Assembly: GCA_029168955.1 (NCBI GenBank)
Contig: JAPDOI010000364.1
Span: forward strand, 186,001 to 250,000
Length of the DNA: 64,000 bases
DNA from: Aplectana chamaeleonis
Lineage: Eukaryota; Nematoda; Chromadorea; Rhabditida; Cosmocercidae
Direction of reading: 5' to 3'
The notes under the pieces are model-generated. The model was not told the DNA's origin, did no database searches, and saw only the letters and a program-made list of their open reading frames with translations. Numbering within the stretch: the first letter of the stretch is position 1; each line of letters starts with the position of its first letter. This document shows positions 10,890 to 22,354 of this stretch, piece by piece. The position numbers were made by a program, and so were the translations under genes.

Positions 10890-11642
10890 GGCTCCCTCGA
10901 AAGCTTCTGTTGATTATTCTTTCATTCCATACGGTTGAAGGGATGGTGCATGCTACGATACACAACCTAATCAGTTTGATGTTTTCAAGGCTCATGGTTA
11001 TATGGAATCAGGTGATAGAATGGAAAGAATGTCAACAACATGGCTTTTTCAATAGGATTGGTTCAGAAGTTTTGTAAAGAGAGTAAGGACTCCTAGAAGC
11101 AACACTTCTTTGGAAAAGAGGATAAGGCATGGCTACCTATATTCTCCAGGCGGTGGAAAAAAGGTGCCTCTCAGCATGGATCAAAGGGAAAAGGCAGGGT
11201 CTCTCAATGAACATGGACTCAGACATTCGCTGTTATGAACTCGATACCAATAGCATATGTTCCGCCGAGCACCTGCCGGAAGATATCGTATTGGTTGGCG
11301 GATGATAACAGCAGGCACTTTCTGTTATGAACCCGATACCAATAGCATATGTTCCGGGTACATAACCGTTTGGTTAGCGGAAGATAAGGGTTTTAACCTG
11401 CTATCAGTTTCCTTTAAGTTTCCGAAACTGCTCTATACCACGAAAACCTGATTTTCTAACACCAAAACGTTGAAGCACTCTTCGCTATAATTGTACCTTG
11501 TTTCAAAATGCTCATACAGTCTCATTTCACGGAATATTCATTTTTCTCCGAATAAGTGTTCTACATAAAACAAGAACAATACCTTCATACTACTCTGGGA
11601 TTTGCTGAGTACCACTCTCGCAGGTTTCGCCTCTTTTCCATT

Positions 11643-11800
11643 TAGCAGAGTCATGTCAACATATACTGCGGTTACGCCCACTCAGTTATGATTGGTCGAC
11701 GATATGTAGCGCATACAGTATACCAAGCAGTATATGCTGCGTAGGTACTGTAGATGCCAGCATATCCTGCGCACACACCAGCATATCCTGCCAAGTTCCT
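11643..11800. repeat. CATATG-type palindrome cluster, left copy
   Basis: Degenerate copies of CAGCATATGCTG, such as CAGTATATGCTGCG and CCAGCATATCCTGC (twice), within about 150 bp. It is the same motif family as the denser array at 13020-13335. Confidence 0.6.
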
Positions 11801-12016
11801 GAAGCGCGAACGCACGCATGAAAGCGGCGGCGCGGTTCAGGCAGCGTTTGAAATCAAATTAGGCGCGAAAATGAGACTGCGCGTTCTGACCGAAGCCCAC
11901 TATTGAACCCATCCTTCGTCTTAGGCAAGGACTTCACTTGAAGGTAAGTTTAATCTTTTAATTGGTTTTATTCATATTTTTTTTGGTCAAATGCACAGTG
12001 AACCCCCCTCCTCCCC

Positions 12017-12345
12017 CCTTAGAGGCAGTGCTCACGATTATCTTCGATTTTGATATTAATCGCTAAATCGATTGTTTGGCCACCGGGTAGAACTGAAATA
12101 ACAAAGAAATCGAAAAAGACGCTCGAGAAGGGCATTAGATACTTTACTTTCACCCCACCTTTTCACTCTCACTGGAACTGTTCGTTGTGACAATGAAATC
12201 TTTTGTGGATCCGCCTTTGCAATTTTCTCCTTTCTGTCGCTCCATTCTCTCCTTTGGACCCTAACTAATACTGTTTTGCCTGAAATATTTTTCTATTTTT
12301 GATTGGCCCATTTTTTTACCGGTGACAACCACCGCGAACATGGGG
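12017..12345 (+). repeat. interspersed repeat, family H (uninterrupted copy)
   Basis: Starts TTAGAGGCAGTGCTCACGAT and ends TGACAACCACCGCGAACATG. Large parts are shared with 59420-60200, including GAT-TTTGGCC-CC-GTAGA, GTTGTGA-AATGAAATCTTT, and the CTGGTGACAACCACCG end. That second copy is interrupted by a family B MITE. This explains why an exon-like ATG at 12340 is not taken as a gene start. Confidence 0.65.
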
Positions 12346-12733
12346 ACCTCGGCCACCGCAGATTCAAGCGAGGGCACAATGAGCCGCAGGAGCACGGGTT
12401 GTAAGAAGATTGTTTTTATTGTTGCTGGCAGTTCTTCATTTTTTTTGTATTTACATGTTCAACTCTGCTTTATGTCTGAAGATAGGATCTGTTTCGATCT
12501 CTTTGTTAGTATGTTTTTTTTCTGTTGATGTTATTCCAAAGTCAGGCCCAAGCCAGTGAATGGCAGTGCAATATTTTTGTGTTGGTTATGAATTAATAAA
12601 CATTACAGAAGCTTTCTTGAGCGTTCTTTTTTGTGTTATGGCCGCATCACGGCAGCACGGCGCCAACTACACGTGAGCAGAACGTAAGGGCTACAGATTT
12701 TTGCTGAGCATCCGCGACAATTGCTGCCGTGCG

Positions 12734-12994
12734 CCAGGGGCCGGATGCATCAACGCTCCGGGTTGGACAGGGGCTGGGCAGTCGGCGCCATTGTAGATCT
12801 TCGTAGATCCTTAAATCAGTCGTGCCCCTGCAGTGTCTTTCGCTTCCCCAGGCGCCGAATATCCTAGCTGGGGCGGCTGGGGAAGCCAAGGACACTGCAG
12901 GGGCACGACTGATTTTGTGATCTACAGAGATCTTCAAAGACGTTGGCTGCCTTGCCCATACCCCAACCCAGAGCATGGATGCGTCTGGCCCCTG
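12734..12994. repeat. large hairpin, about 117-bp arms
   Basis: The arm 12734-12850 (CAGGGGCCGGATGC through AATCAGTCGTGCCCCTGCAG to CTTCCCC) is matched in reverse complement by 12878-12994 (GGGGAAGCC, CTGCAGGGGCACGACTGATT, to GGCCCCTGG). The loop is under 30 bases. Mismatches are scattered. It has no protein-coding potential that I recognise, and lies inside the 11.2-15.0 kb block. Confidence 0.75.
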
Positions 12995-13019
12995 GATTCT
13001 AAGAATTCATTGTTAACAA

Positions 13020-13335
13020 TGCGGCAGCATACGCTGCTAGTATACGCGGCATATGCTGTCTTGTGCCTGAAGCCAAGAATTTATTGCAGCAGCATATGCT
13101 GTCATGCGCCTGGAAGCCAGGAATCCATCGCAGCAGCATATGCCGCGAGAATCCGCAGCATACGCTGTCGTGCGCCTGATGGCCAAATTCATCGCCGCAG
13201 CATATGCTGCGCTCAAAGCAGCATATGCCGCAAAGCAGGAGATGAGACTCGACGAAATATGCTGCTACATTGCTGCTAGCCACAAATCCATATCGGCAGC
13301 ATATAGGGCACTCAGGGCCGGATATGCTGCGAGAA
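13020..13335. repeat. CAGCATATGCTG palindrome array
   Basis: About ten copies of GCAGCATATGCTGC or one-to-two-base variants (GCATACGCTGC, GCATATGCCGC, GGATATGCTGCG) in 315 bp, at irregular 20-45 bp spacing. Each is palindromic around CATATG. Single copies recur near 11740 and at 35310-35325. Confidence 0.8.
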
Positions 13336-13624
13336 CTCCGCCCCTTTTTTCAATGCCACTCTCGTAACCCGGCCGGTGATCCTGTCTTGATGCGAGAGTG
13401 GTACTCAGCGATTTCCAGAGTATGTCTTTGGTGATAAAACAAATCAAATACTACGTATTCTTTTGAAGAATCGATACAACAAAATATTCCAAAATCTATT
13501 CCTTACTCGAAGATCATTACAAATCCGTGTGTTTCCTGGAAGTCTAAGAGCGCTGCGCTATATTCAATGCGAGTATTGTCAATAACTAAATAGTTTCCGT
13601 GGATTACCGTGAATCTACAGTTCG

Positions 13625-13965
13625 TAGTAGGTTATCTAATTCTACGAAAAATCGAGCTGCAGAGACATTTGGGCATAGCAGGTGGCTACTTTTAGTCAAA
13701 AATAGGCACCAACAACGGTATGGAAGCTCTAATTCTCCGAAAATTTGAGCTGCTGAGAAATTCGAACATGGAAGGAGTCTATTTTCGGTCAGAGATAGAC
13801 AGCAACAACGGTATATCAGCTTTAATTCTCCCGAAATTTTACCTGCTAAAAAATGCGGTCGTGGCATGTGCCTATTTTTGGTAAAAAACAGACACCGGCA
13901 ACGGTATGAAAGTTATAATTGTTCTAAAATTCGAGGTGTTGTTGAACTCGTGCATGGCAGGTGGC
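13625..13965 (+). repeat. ~94-bp tandem repeat, about 3.5 units
   Basis: The core CAACAACGGTAT-GAAGCT-T is followed by AATTCT-CGAAAATT-GAGC, GGCA-GGTGGCTA and TTTTTGGTCAAAAATAGACA. AATT starts fall near 13637, 13730, 13823 and 13917. Units are about 75-80 percent alike. No coding signal. Confidence 0.75.
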
Positions 13966-14437
13966 TATCCGGGTAGGTGCTCAAATTTAGTGCGGCACAT
14001 TAGAATGGGCGTGGCCAAATGCATCGTGCCACAACGCCCCCCCCCCATCACACATAGCACCATCGAATTAAATCAATGTGAGACTTTGGATGTGTTTTTT
14101 TTGTACGAGAAACGCACCGTTTTAGAGTATCCCCGGTGCTTTTCTTCCCAATATGTAGCAGAAAATTAAGAATTAGCCGTCGATTATGGCAGTGCCTCCG
14201 CATTGGAGCACCCAAGCACCCTATTCAACGGATGATTTTTAATCTTCTTCCCAATTCTGAGTTAAAAAAACACTGGTTGAAAAAAGGTAACATCAAGAAT
14301 AACCCACTTCAAGTAAGTACCTGTAGAAGAAAAGGTTAGACGAAATGAATCAATAATCACATCAAGAAGTGAGAAATTTGAAAAAGTAGGCTTATAAAAG
14401 CATAAAACAGGGAAACAAGGCATAAATAGTAGTTCTA

Positions 14438-14711
14438 TAACATTGTTCACCCGCGTGCGTGCGCGTCGCGGTCCGGTGAGTGTCGCGCGCGCGGTGAACG
14501 CTAAAAACACACCACCGTTTGGGAGAGTCTTCAGAGCTCCTTACGAGTAAAAAGCTATCGATTATGACAAGAAGTAAACGTAGGAAAGCTAATAACGCTC
14601 CAGGACATGCCAATTTATATGATTTCATCTAAAAACGGGATGTCGCTTCACCGCCCATCTCTTCGCGCGCGACGCTCACCGACCGCAACGCAGCACGCAC
14701 GGGTGAGCAAT
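14438..14711. mobile_element. TIR element with CG-rich ends
   Basis: The left end CATTGTTCACCCGCGTGCGT and, inverted, the right end CATTGCTCACCCGTGCGTGC continue as matching arms of about 50 bp (GTCGCGGTCCGGTGAGTGTC / GTTGCGGTCGGTGAGCGTC). The interior of about 170 bp is AT-rich and non-coding. No target duplication could be fixed. Confidence 0.6.
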
Positions 14712-15039
14712 GTCCGCCTCCCTAAATAATAGAACGAAACAGAAATCATTCAAAACTATTTCTGTATACGACGCTAGACGCTTACAGCATAAAAAGCGAG
14801 CGGACCGATCGTCAACTCGGAAAGACGTTTTTGGTTGGCGGATCATAACAGACAATCGTATTCGTTGGCGGTTTATAACAGCCTCCTGTTTCCACCAATA
14901 CCAAACCTATAGCGAACCAATACACTGCGAACGTGGCCGCGCTTTAGTTGGCAGTAATCGATTTTGGTATCCTATTGGTTGGCGGTTGATAACTACCCTG
15001 CTTTTTGGTATCGAGTTCATAACAGCGAATGTCTGAGGA

Positions 15040-15770
15040 TTAGGACTTCAAGGAGGAGCTCTGCGGATGATGAAATGCATCTTCGCTGGATTCGTCAGTT
15101 CTCCATGCGTATGGCCAAGTAGCCGGAACGTGACTTGACATATTGCCTAAGTGAAAATTCTTGAAGGCTAATTCCGGTGGAAGGCGGCATTATAGACTGT
15201 AGGACATTAAATCTATGAGATGTCATATCCCTCGCCTGGTAGAAGCTCCGACGTCGGCTTCCAGCAGATGCTCTGCAGAAGGAGAGCGCCTATCCTCACT
15301 TACGAATAGTCCGAGAAAACTGAATGAAGACGCGAGCTGAGCGGGATTCGTTTCTAATTAAGAGTCGTCTACGTACAGAAGATTTGATGGGAACCTCAAC
15401 TTCTCCGAGTCTTCAAAACTGTGCTAAGTTGTCAGCGTTCAGCTTTCATCTTTCGCAACTAACTTGGAAGACTGTAGGAGTTATGACTTCGTAACACTTT
15501 GATTTCGTACCGTTAATGAACACGTGAACTGCTAAGATTCGATAAAGTCTGGTCTAGCGACTGTAGGGTCCTCTCCGTAGTAGAAAAAAAGTCCTGGCCT
15601 TCAAGTGAGCAGTCATGTCGCTGCTATCATCAATCAGAACACGAGGGACAAAGAATTCAATCAGGTGTCCTTCCCTCCATTCTTTACAATTCCTTTGATT
15701 TTCCCGTCTTCCTCGAACCCCTATTTCTCCTGTCGCACTGTGTCGGAGTGAAATTTTGGAGAGCTAAAGT
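15040..15770. other. unassigned sequence
   Basis: I see no supported gene, RNA or repeat in this stretch. Confidence 0.5.
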
Positions 15771-15772
15771 TG

Positions 15773-15985
15773 TCCGAAAGGAGCTGTCCGCTGTCACGGT
15801 CGGCGTGCGTGTCGAGCGCCCGTCGTGGAGGCACTTTTTTGAACTTGGAAATCGATCAGCATTAATAATAGACGAGAAGTGAATAAAATCCCAATTAGCA
15901 GTGTACAACCGTGGGAAGGCTCATTGGAAAAACGCCCTTGCCGACACCCGTGGGCGGACAGTCTCATTCGAACAGCATTTAGCAA
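15773..15985. repeat. diverged inverted-repeat element, family F (copy 1)
   Basis: The left part GTTGTCCGAAAGGAGCTGTC then GGTCGGCGTGCGTG resembles 58979-59035 (AGTCCGAATGAAATTGTCC, GGTTGGCGTGCGTGA). The right end, inverted, reads GCTGTTCGAATGAGACTGTC. It is probably a short TIR element; the ends are uncertain. Confidence 0.4.
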
Positions 15986-16208
15986 GTTTTTTTAATCGGA
16001 TGCACAGTCGATTTATTGATTCCAAAGATATAACTCTTCTAGGGCAAAATAATTTTCAAATCTATAAGGACAGACAAGTGGCCCGGAAGAACGGGAATCA
16101 CAAGCTGTTTACAACCTTGCGTACACTCTGTTTCGCAGCAAAATTCAATCTCTCATTTGGAATGAAATACACACGGACTCTACACTTGCGTGTGCTGTGC
16201 ACGCATAT

Positions 16209-16355
16209 GCTGCTTTGGTGCAAAACTAGTTGGGGGGGGGGCACTATGAATTCAGGTTTTATCGCTTTCGGAACTCTTTCATTTTCATGGATGAATCTTT
16301 TCATTTCTATGGGTGAATCTTGACTGACCCCCAACTAGTTTTGCACCGCTGCTTC
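16209..16355. mobile_element. 131-bp hAT-like miniature element with 8-bp target duplication
   Basis: The element 16217-16347 has perfect 20-bp terminal inverted repeats (GGTGCAAAACTAGTTGGGGG). It is flanked by GCTGCTTT at 16209-16216 and GCTGCTTC at 16348-16355, seven of eight bases alike. The 8-bp duplication points to the hAT superfamily. It lies inside a long open frame (15901-16323), which it partly creates and which I do not treat as a gene. Confidence 0.75.
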
Positions 16356-16967
16356 TTCTCCCCTCACTCTTTCACTGCCTCTCCGCTCGCTGCGCATACG
16401 CACACGAAGCGACAAAAGATTTTCTTCTGGCATTAGGAGGCATCTAAATTCTTGGTCCTTTCAGAGTGCGAGCAGAGAGAGGAAACAGGTAGCGAGAGTT
16501 AGTGGGGAGGATAGAGAGAGCAGTGAACGCGCGCTAACGCAGGCGATAAGACCAGCTAAAATTCGCTTCGAAGCAGAGTGTAAAATCCTCGTCAAACGGA
16601 AAAAAACGATAATTGAAGAACCTGCAATTACATTTTGAAGGACTGAGAATTGACGAACGATTTTTTTGTAATGTCCAGCTTTCAAAAATATTCTTGTGTA
16701 ACTCAAGAGGGAGGCGACTGAAAAGCACGAGAAACACTAAGGGAAATGGGAGGAAAAGTCTGTGAACTAGATGACATCGCCCACCCTGCTTCCCCTTTAT
16801 ACATATAAATGATGGTAGCCGCGACGTGACTGCTCGCGTGGGACTTCGCAGTGCTGCCAGAAAAATGTACGGCCATAGGGTAAAGTAATTTTTCCTTTAG
16901 AGATTTATAAGGAATGCAGTTTGAGAAGGATACCATTCACAAACAAACACCAAGACTCTATCAAACC

Positions 16968-17347
16968 TTAAAGGCACAGCCCAAGCTCAGGAACGAAATC
17001 TGAGATTTCTGCATAATTGTGAAGTTAACCTGCCTGAAATAGCACCTGCCAAAAACGAGGTCTCAGTTCCTCCGAATAAACGAAATATAGGAGGAAACCA
17101 CATTGGCACGCCCCTTTTACGATCTTTCGAGGTTAACAGTGGCGACATGAGCGACGGTTTTCGATCAATAGCCCGTTATTCCCTTCATTCTTAGCCTCCC
17201 TTTTTATTCAGGTCGGCTCATTTTTTGAGGGGTCATATCTTCGTTCTCAGGGGGTCTTGTACGATTCCAGAGGCATCATTGGAATCGGCGTGGGACCGCT
17301 TTTAAGATAGGCAGAAAAACGATTCTGAGCTTGGACTGTGCCTTTAG
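16968..17347. mobile_element. TTAA-type MITE, family C
   Basis: Begins TTAAAGGCACAGCCCAAGCT and ends AGCTTGGACTGTGCCTTTAG. The interior near 17220-17290 (GTCTTGTACGATTCCAGAGG) resembles, in reverse, the interior of the family A copy at 30358-30850. It has no coding capacity. The first nine bases are shared with families A and B. Confidence 0.7.
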
Positions 17348-17349
17348 CG

Positions 17350-19030
17350 AGAGGTAAAATCGGAGGAGTCAAAGAAAGCGAAGGTAACTTGGACGTAACG
17401 GTGCCTTGAATCTCTTCTGAAGAAGAACTAGTTCACCTCTGCGATGAATCAATGATGTGGCCAAAACGAGACTGGCTTCATTTGCTAGTAGACCGATTCT
17501 AAACGATAGAAAAATTATAAGAAAGCTTAACAAGTGGAAAACGCCTGGCATCAGAGGTTAACAATCATGGCAACAACAGTGCGCGATGATCGGATTGCTG
17601 GGCGTCGTCGACCTTGGTTTCGAATTAGTATACATATTTCAATCATGGTCGTCTCGTGAAAAGGGTTGGGAGTCGAAGAATAATGCACTGAAAATGCACC
17701 CGCAGCATTTTCTGGTTTAGAGGCAGCTGAGCTGGTGATTTACCCGGAAAGAGGGAAGCACCAACCATAGTGGGGTGACACGAGGCCTGAGAAAACATTG
17801 TACATCCTGGGATGACACAAAAATCTCATTGATATCACAGATACTGAGCTTTGACATGAACTATTCAATACCGTTCGTTGAATTCCGTCAGAAGCAGGGA
17901 TGAGCGGAACAAAATATGGTATTTCGTTAATCGGCTTTCATGTATCGGAAATCGGGCGCGGAACGCTTGAAAATGCGGGGAAATGCGGTTTTCGGAACGG
18001 GAAACGGAAAATTTCAGAAATCGTCAATGTTTTCTTCCTTCCAGATGACCTGATATTTTCGCATCCCGCAGCGTATTTTGCGGTTCTTGGAATGCGGAAC
18101 GCGGAACTCCGCCCCTGGTCAGAAGGCGCGGAGACGCGTTCTCACGCCTGTTGAGCCCTTTTTTCACAGCTCCCTTCAGATTAATTTGCTTTTGGATCTG
18201 AGGATCTTTGTGAGATTGCATCATTATAATGATTGCAAGTGTCTGGACGTCACAATTTCATTTTTTAAAAATTTGAATCTCAATTCTTAGAAGCATTATT
18301 TTGTCGGATAGTTCTCCTATCTTGGATCCCGAATAACTTTTCAGATCTGAAAAAAGTTTATTCTGAAGAAAGCCGTTTAGAAAAAGACGGTAAAGACGTA
18401 GATAAGTTTGCTTTTGGATCTGAAGATCCATCAATTCCTACGAGCGGTAGTGCAGCACGCGAGATGTGATCGAACGAGTGAAAAGTTGCAAGGTAGAGCT
18501 CCTGCCAATTGAAAAAGGCGGTGGTGTGGTTGCGGTCGATACACTAGGCATACAGTCCATTCCGGCACCTAGCCGAACTTCGTCACTGATCGGCCGAACA
18601 GCTTATAAAAGGTGAGCTCGGGTCTTTCTTTCTTTCTTTCTTTCTTGTTTAGAGTTGTTTTTTCTCTCGTTGGATAGTGCGAATAAGGGCTTTTCTTTGT
18701 GCGAAAATGGGATTTCCGGCTTAAGCCGGCTACCGCACCTAAAAAGGGCAGTTAAAGGAATGAACACAACAAAACAAACGTCACCATTGTTATAAATATC
18801 TCACACTGTGTTACCTTGAATAAAACAAACAGAATGGGGAGCTTATTCAAAGAGCAGAACGATTCAGATTTTTCTCGCTCGAAATCGGTCAAAAATCCTA
18901 TTATGAATGCTTAATTAAGACGAAACTTGGTTGAATCACTGGATTATTTTTAAACCTGATGGAATATGCCTCGGTATCACTACCAAAGAGAATCTCACAA
19001 GAAACCCCAGCGTTTTGACGATTTTTTTCC
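17350..19030. other. unassigned AT-rich sequence with a (TTTC)n tract
   Basis: A (TTTC)n microsatellite lies at 18623-18646. Near 17950-18100 there are scattered GGAAATCG/GCGGAAC repeats resembling the 31.97-kb tract in reverse. No exon could be supported. Confidence 0.5.
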
Positions 19031-19036
19031 AAATGT

Positions 19037-19294
19037 GTGAAGAAGTTCCAGAAAAACGTCAGACAACCTGAAAAAGCTGCATATCCCCCTCATGTAAAGT
19101 GGAAAGTCTCTGCCAGCAACAAACAACCAGAAAAAATCAAGCAGAAAGAAAGAAGGAAGACCCCAAACTCACCTTCAACTTTCAGCTGTTCGACCGATCA
19201 AGTTGGCAAAGCGCCAGAAGCGACAGTATGCTGCGTGTGTCGGCTGCAACCGCACCACCGCCTTTCCCACTGCCGTGAACTGTACAGAGAATGA
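19037..19294 (+). pseudogene. possible retroelement zinc-knuckle fragment
   Basis: The open frame is basic at its start (KKFQKNVRQPEK, EKIKQKERRKTP) and ends with VCCVCRLQPHHRLSHCREL and a stop. The C-x2-C ... H-x4-C spacing (C-VC, six residues, HHRLSHC) resembles the CCHC zinc knuckle of BEL/Pao-type Gag proteins. No protease or reverse transcriptase of that class follows, so at most this is a relic. A chance open frame is the alternative. Confidence 0.3.
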
Positions 19295-20129
19295 AACTTG
19301 CGCAAGGATTGTATCACATACTGGTACCGAAATGAGGGAGTGATGCGCAGTGAAATGTTATAGGACGCAAATAACAACTTCAGAGGCGAACGGGTTGGAA
19401 AGGCTGATCAAAACGTCTACGTTCCTCTTGTGCTTATCAACTGTGCTGCCTCCTGTTTAGCAAATATTGTTAATCTGGGGGGTGATAACGTGTCTAGCAG
19501 ACCTGCTGTTGAGGCTGGTCGAACACTTTTGCCAGCTCGAGCCGCCGTCACTTCCTTTAACTCTACCCGTGCATATTCATATAACAGTGCAGGTGTCATT
19601 ATCTCACAAAACCGACTGTTGTGACCTTTTCTCGAAGCAGTACTCGAAAAGTGCCATTGTGAAATACAGGAAGTGAGTGAAGGTCGCAAAATGTCCCTGA
19701 GTGAGTTTCTCCTTACTGGGGAACCTTGCATGGTGTTTCCCCGAATCAGAAAGCTGATGAATGTTTCCCGGTCAATTCTGGCACGCTTTCTTGGAATCGA
19801 ACCTTGGGTTTCGCTGCGGACAACTGCGAAAAAAGTTGACGCCGGTCGAAATGCGTATTTTCTACTGCTGATCTGATCGTGGCACTTGTAGCTCTTGGAT
19901 GGATTTGGCTCAAAAATCTCAATGAAGGGTTACTTGACATACTGAGCTTGAATACTAAGTCGGTTTCTTCATTTTCAAAAGAACACACTATAGATTTATG
20001 AGTTACAGATTCGAAAAGACTGGAAGCCTCTTAATGTTTGTCGAACGCCTTTTTCATGTAAGTGTATGGTTCTGAATGCGTTTCAGAAAAACGTTTCAGA
20101 TCCGACTCAAATTTATCCTATGGGGTCTT

Positions 20130-20640
20130 TTTGAGGTGCAGATCACGAATCTGATAATCATTCGAAACTTTTCAAGAGCATTCAACATATTTTAATAAAA
20201 TGTTCCCATCGGGGGAAATTTGAGGACAAAAGGACGATAGTTCGACAGGTGAGGCCCAAAATTTTTCCTTGGGGTAATCTGGAGCGGTCAGCACGAATCT
20301 GCAATCCGTTTACCAATTTTCCATAGACTACAGTAGGTGACGGTGGGCATACGGCAGCGTGGTCAAAGTCTCAGATTTGGCTCAAAATTCCTCTGTGCGC
20401 GTAATTTGGGACGCCGAACACAAAATTGAGATTCATTTTTGATTTTTAAAATATTAAGGTAGGCAACGTCAGTTAACAGGCATTATGCCTACCGTAACCT
20501 ACAGTAACCCTAAGTCTTGCGACGGCACCCTAAATAACCCCCAGTCGGAGGGTTTAAGTCGAATACTGAAGAACTTTTTCAAACGTCCTCAAAATAGGCT
20601 GATGGGCACCCTGGGGCGGTAGTGATTCTCCGCCAACGAG
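20130..20640 (-). repeat. diverged family R fragment
   Basis: Shares, in reverse orientation to 37.0 and 46.7 kb, blocks such as GTGGTCAAAGTCTCAGATTT, CTACCGTAACCTACAGTAAC and CACCCTAAATAACCCCCAG. It is truncated at both ends and has no coding capacity. Confidence 0.6.
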
Positions 20641-20689
20641 CAGCTAGATGCCTCACACGGAAACCAGAGATGCCCAGGGTTTAGGAGGC

Positions 20690-21360
20690 ATCTAGTCTAA
20701 TTTTGACACGAGAATTTACGTAAATTACGGAAAGTTTAGCCTCAGTTGGTGGAATTTTAGCTACAGCGCCCGCATATTCTACGTAAATTCATGCTACAGT
20801 ACCCGCATATTCTACGCTTATTCTCGTTGCAGCACTCGGTCGATCGACCCACCCAGTCCTGATCCGTACTAGAAAGGCGATCCCCGCTGCGATCGAGCGC
20901 ATCGCCGTTTCTTCCCCATGGCCTGCAGCATCCCAGCGGCCAAAATTAGCCCTAGCAAGGTCTTCCATAGAACGACACGGGGTCACCCTCTACGACCACC
21001 CACAGAGTGTTGAATAATCACTCAGGGACATGTCCGGGGCGAACACTGTTCAAACGGCATCCCTGCGCTCCGCGTAGCTAGCGCGGGTTTGAGATTGCAT
21101 TGCAACACAGGCCGCCGCTAAATCCGTAGATTCTCGCTACAAAATTATAGCGAGAATATACGGGTTTGGCGACATAGAGATCAATGTGTCGAATTTAGCC
21201 TTCGTTTTTACGTAGAATACGCGTAGAATTTGCACCCTTTTAGCCTCTACACAAGAAAATGCCGGTTTTAGATATCGTAGCTAAAACCCGTAAATTCTCG
21301 CTAAATAAAATGGGGCGGCGTTTCAGGCCGCGCCCCCGGAGGCATCTAGCTACGCGTTGG
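20690..21360. repeat. cluster of TTACGTAGAAT/CTCGCTA palindromic repeats
   Basis: Contains the hairpin CCGTAGATTCTCGCTA ... TAGCGAGAATATACGGG near 21124-21165, two copies of CCGCATATTCTACG near 20770-20815, and CCCGTAAATTCTCGCTA near 21283. The central 20820-21000 is GC-rich with no recognisable domain on either strand. It looks like an old repeat of foldback type. Confidence 0.5.
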
Positions 21361-21945
21361 CAGAGTTTGGCCTAATGTGCAACATAAATCTCAAATTTGA
21401 GTTGCATCTTATCTCTGATCTTGCACAAACTCACACATGCTACTTGTGACCTGGGAATGCCCTCATAGAAGCTCCAACTCTTAATGAGCAACTCTGTTTC
21501 AAATCAACGACACTTCATCATCAATTTTATGGATGACACTGATTGGGAACATCAGCGACCGGTGGCTGTCGCTGATTGCAGGGTGGCCAGAGCACAAGGA
21601 ATAGTGCGGCGGTGGGGGAGACACATAGCTTTCAATTGGACGTGAGCAAAATGTCCTCCGAGTATATTTAAAACTCCCGTTTAAATTTTAAGACAGAGGT
21701 AATACAAGACAGTTAGAGGTGAAATAAGACCTTTTTTCAAGTTAGGCCTTGTTTTTCGGTTTTCGATTACAATACTGGAGCTATATTTTGTTGAAACGAA
21801 GGAAATTGAAAAAATGGGTGAAAAAGGGTTCGATTTATCGAAAAAGGGAATCTTGTTGGACATTCAGTTTTCCCTTTAATTTTTCAAAACCTAGGCGTAT
21901 CCAAGGTTCAAATTGCCATTTATGGATATGGCTTGCGACTAGAGT
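21361..21945. other. unassigned sequence
   Basis: I see no supported feature here beyond AT-rich sequence leading into the TTCGAA minisatellite. Confidence 0.5.
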
Positions 21946-21949
21946 GAGG

Positions 21950-22270
21950 ACAGAATATTCGAGTTCGAATAAATATTCGAATTTTTCGAACGAATTTCTA
22001 TTCGAACATTCGAATATTGGAAAAGTTTGAATATTCGAACATTATTCGAATTCGACTATTCGCAAAAGGTGGAAATTCGAACATTATTCGAATTCGACTA
22101 CCCGCCAAAGGTGAATATTCGAATATTATTCGAATTCGACTATTCGGAAAAGGTGAATATTCGTATATTATTCGAATTCGACTATTCGCAAAAGGTGAAT
22201 ATTCGAACATTATTCAAAGTCGATTATTCGCAGAGGTGAATATTCGAACGTTATTCGCATTTGAATACCC
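21950..22270. repeat. 42-bp TTCGAA-rich minisatellite
   Basis: From 22027 the unit TGAATATTCGAACATTATTC GAATTCGACTATTCGCAAAAGG (42 bp) repeats about 5.5 times with a few substitutions, preceded by shorter degenerate ATTCGAA runs. Because 42 is a multiple of three and the unit lacks stops in some frames, open frames with a 14-residue period appear on both strands. I regard these as artefacts. Confidence 0.9.
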
Positions 22271-22354
22271 GAGCTGATTTAACAAAAAATATGAAAATCA
22301 GCTCTGATGTATGAAGGAATCGACAGCTACTAGGGCGGTTCTAACAGGGGGAGC

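Larger units (their letters stand above)
11218..15037. mobile_element. candidate 3.8-kb element bounded by perfect 33-bp inverted repeats
   Basis: CTCAGACATTCGCTGTTATG and the next 13 bases at 11218-11250 recur exactly, inverted, at 15005-15037. Inside each end are diverged copies of a subterminal motif like GGTTGGCGGATGATAACAG. No transposase or helicase frame is visible inside. The block includes CATATG-palindrome arrays, a hairpin, a tandem repeat and a TIR element. It may be a large non-autonomous DNA element or two copies of one terminal repeat flanking host sequence. The target duplication is not clear. Confidence 0.55.

Noticed and set aside
12322..12400. Exon-like ATG start (MGTSATADSSEG) with a GTAAGA donor
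   Set aside because: The ATG sits at the very end of repeat family H, which recurs at 60197 with different following sequence; no second exon is known.
15901..16323. 140-codon plus-strand frame
   Set aside because: Its end is formed by the 131-bp hAT-like insertion and its start by a family F relic; no protein motif.
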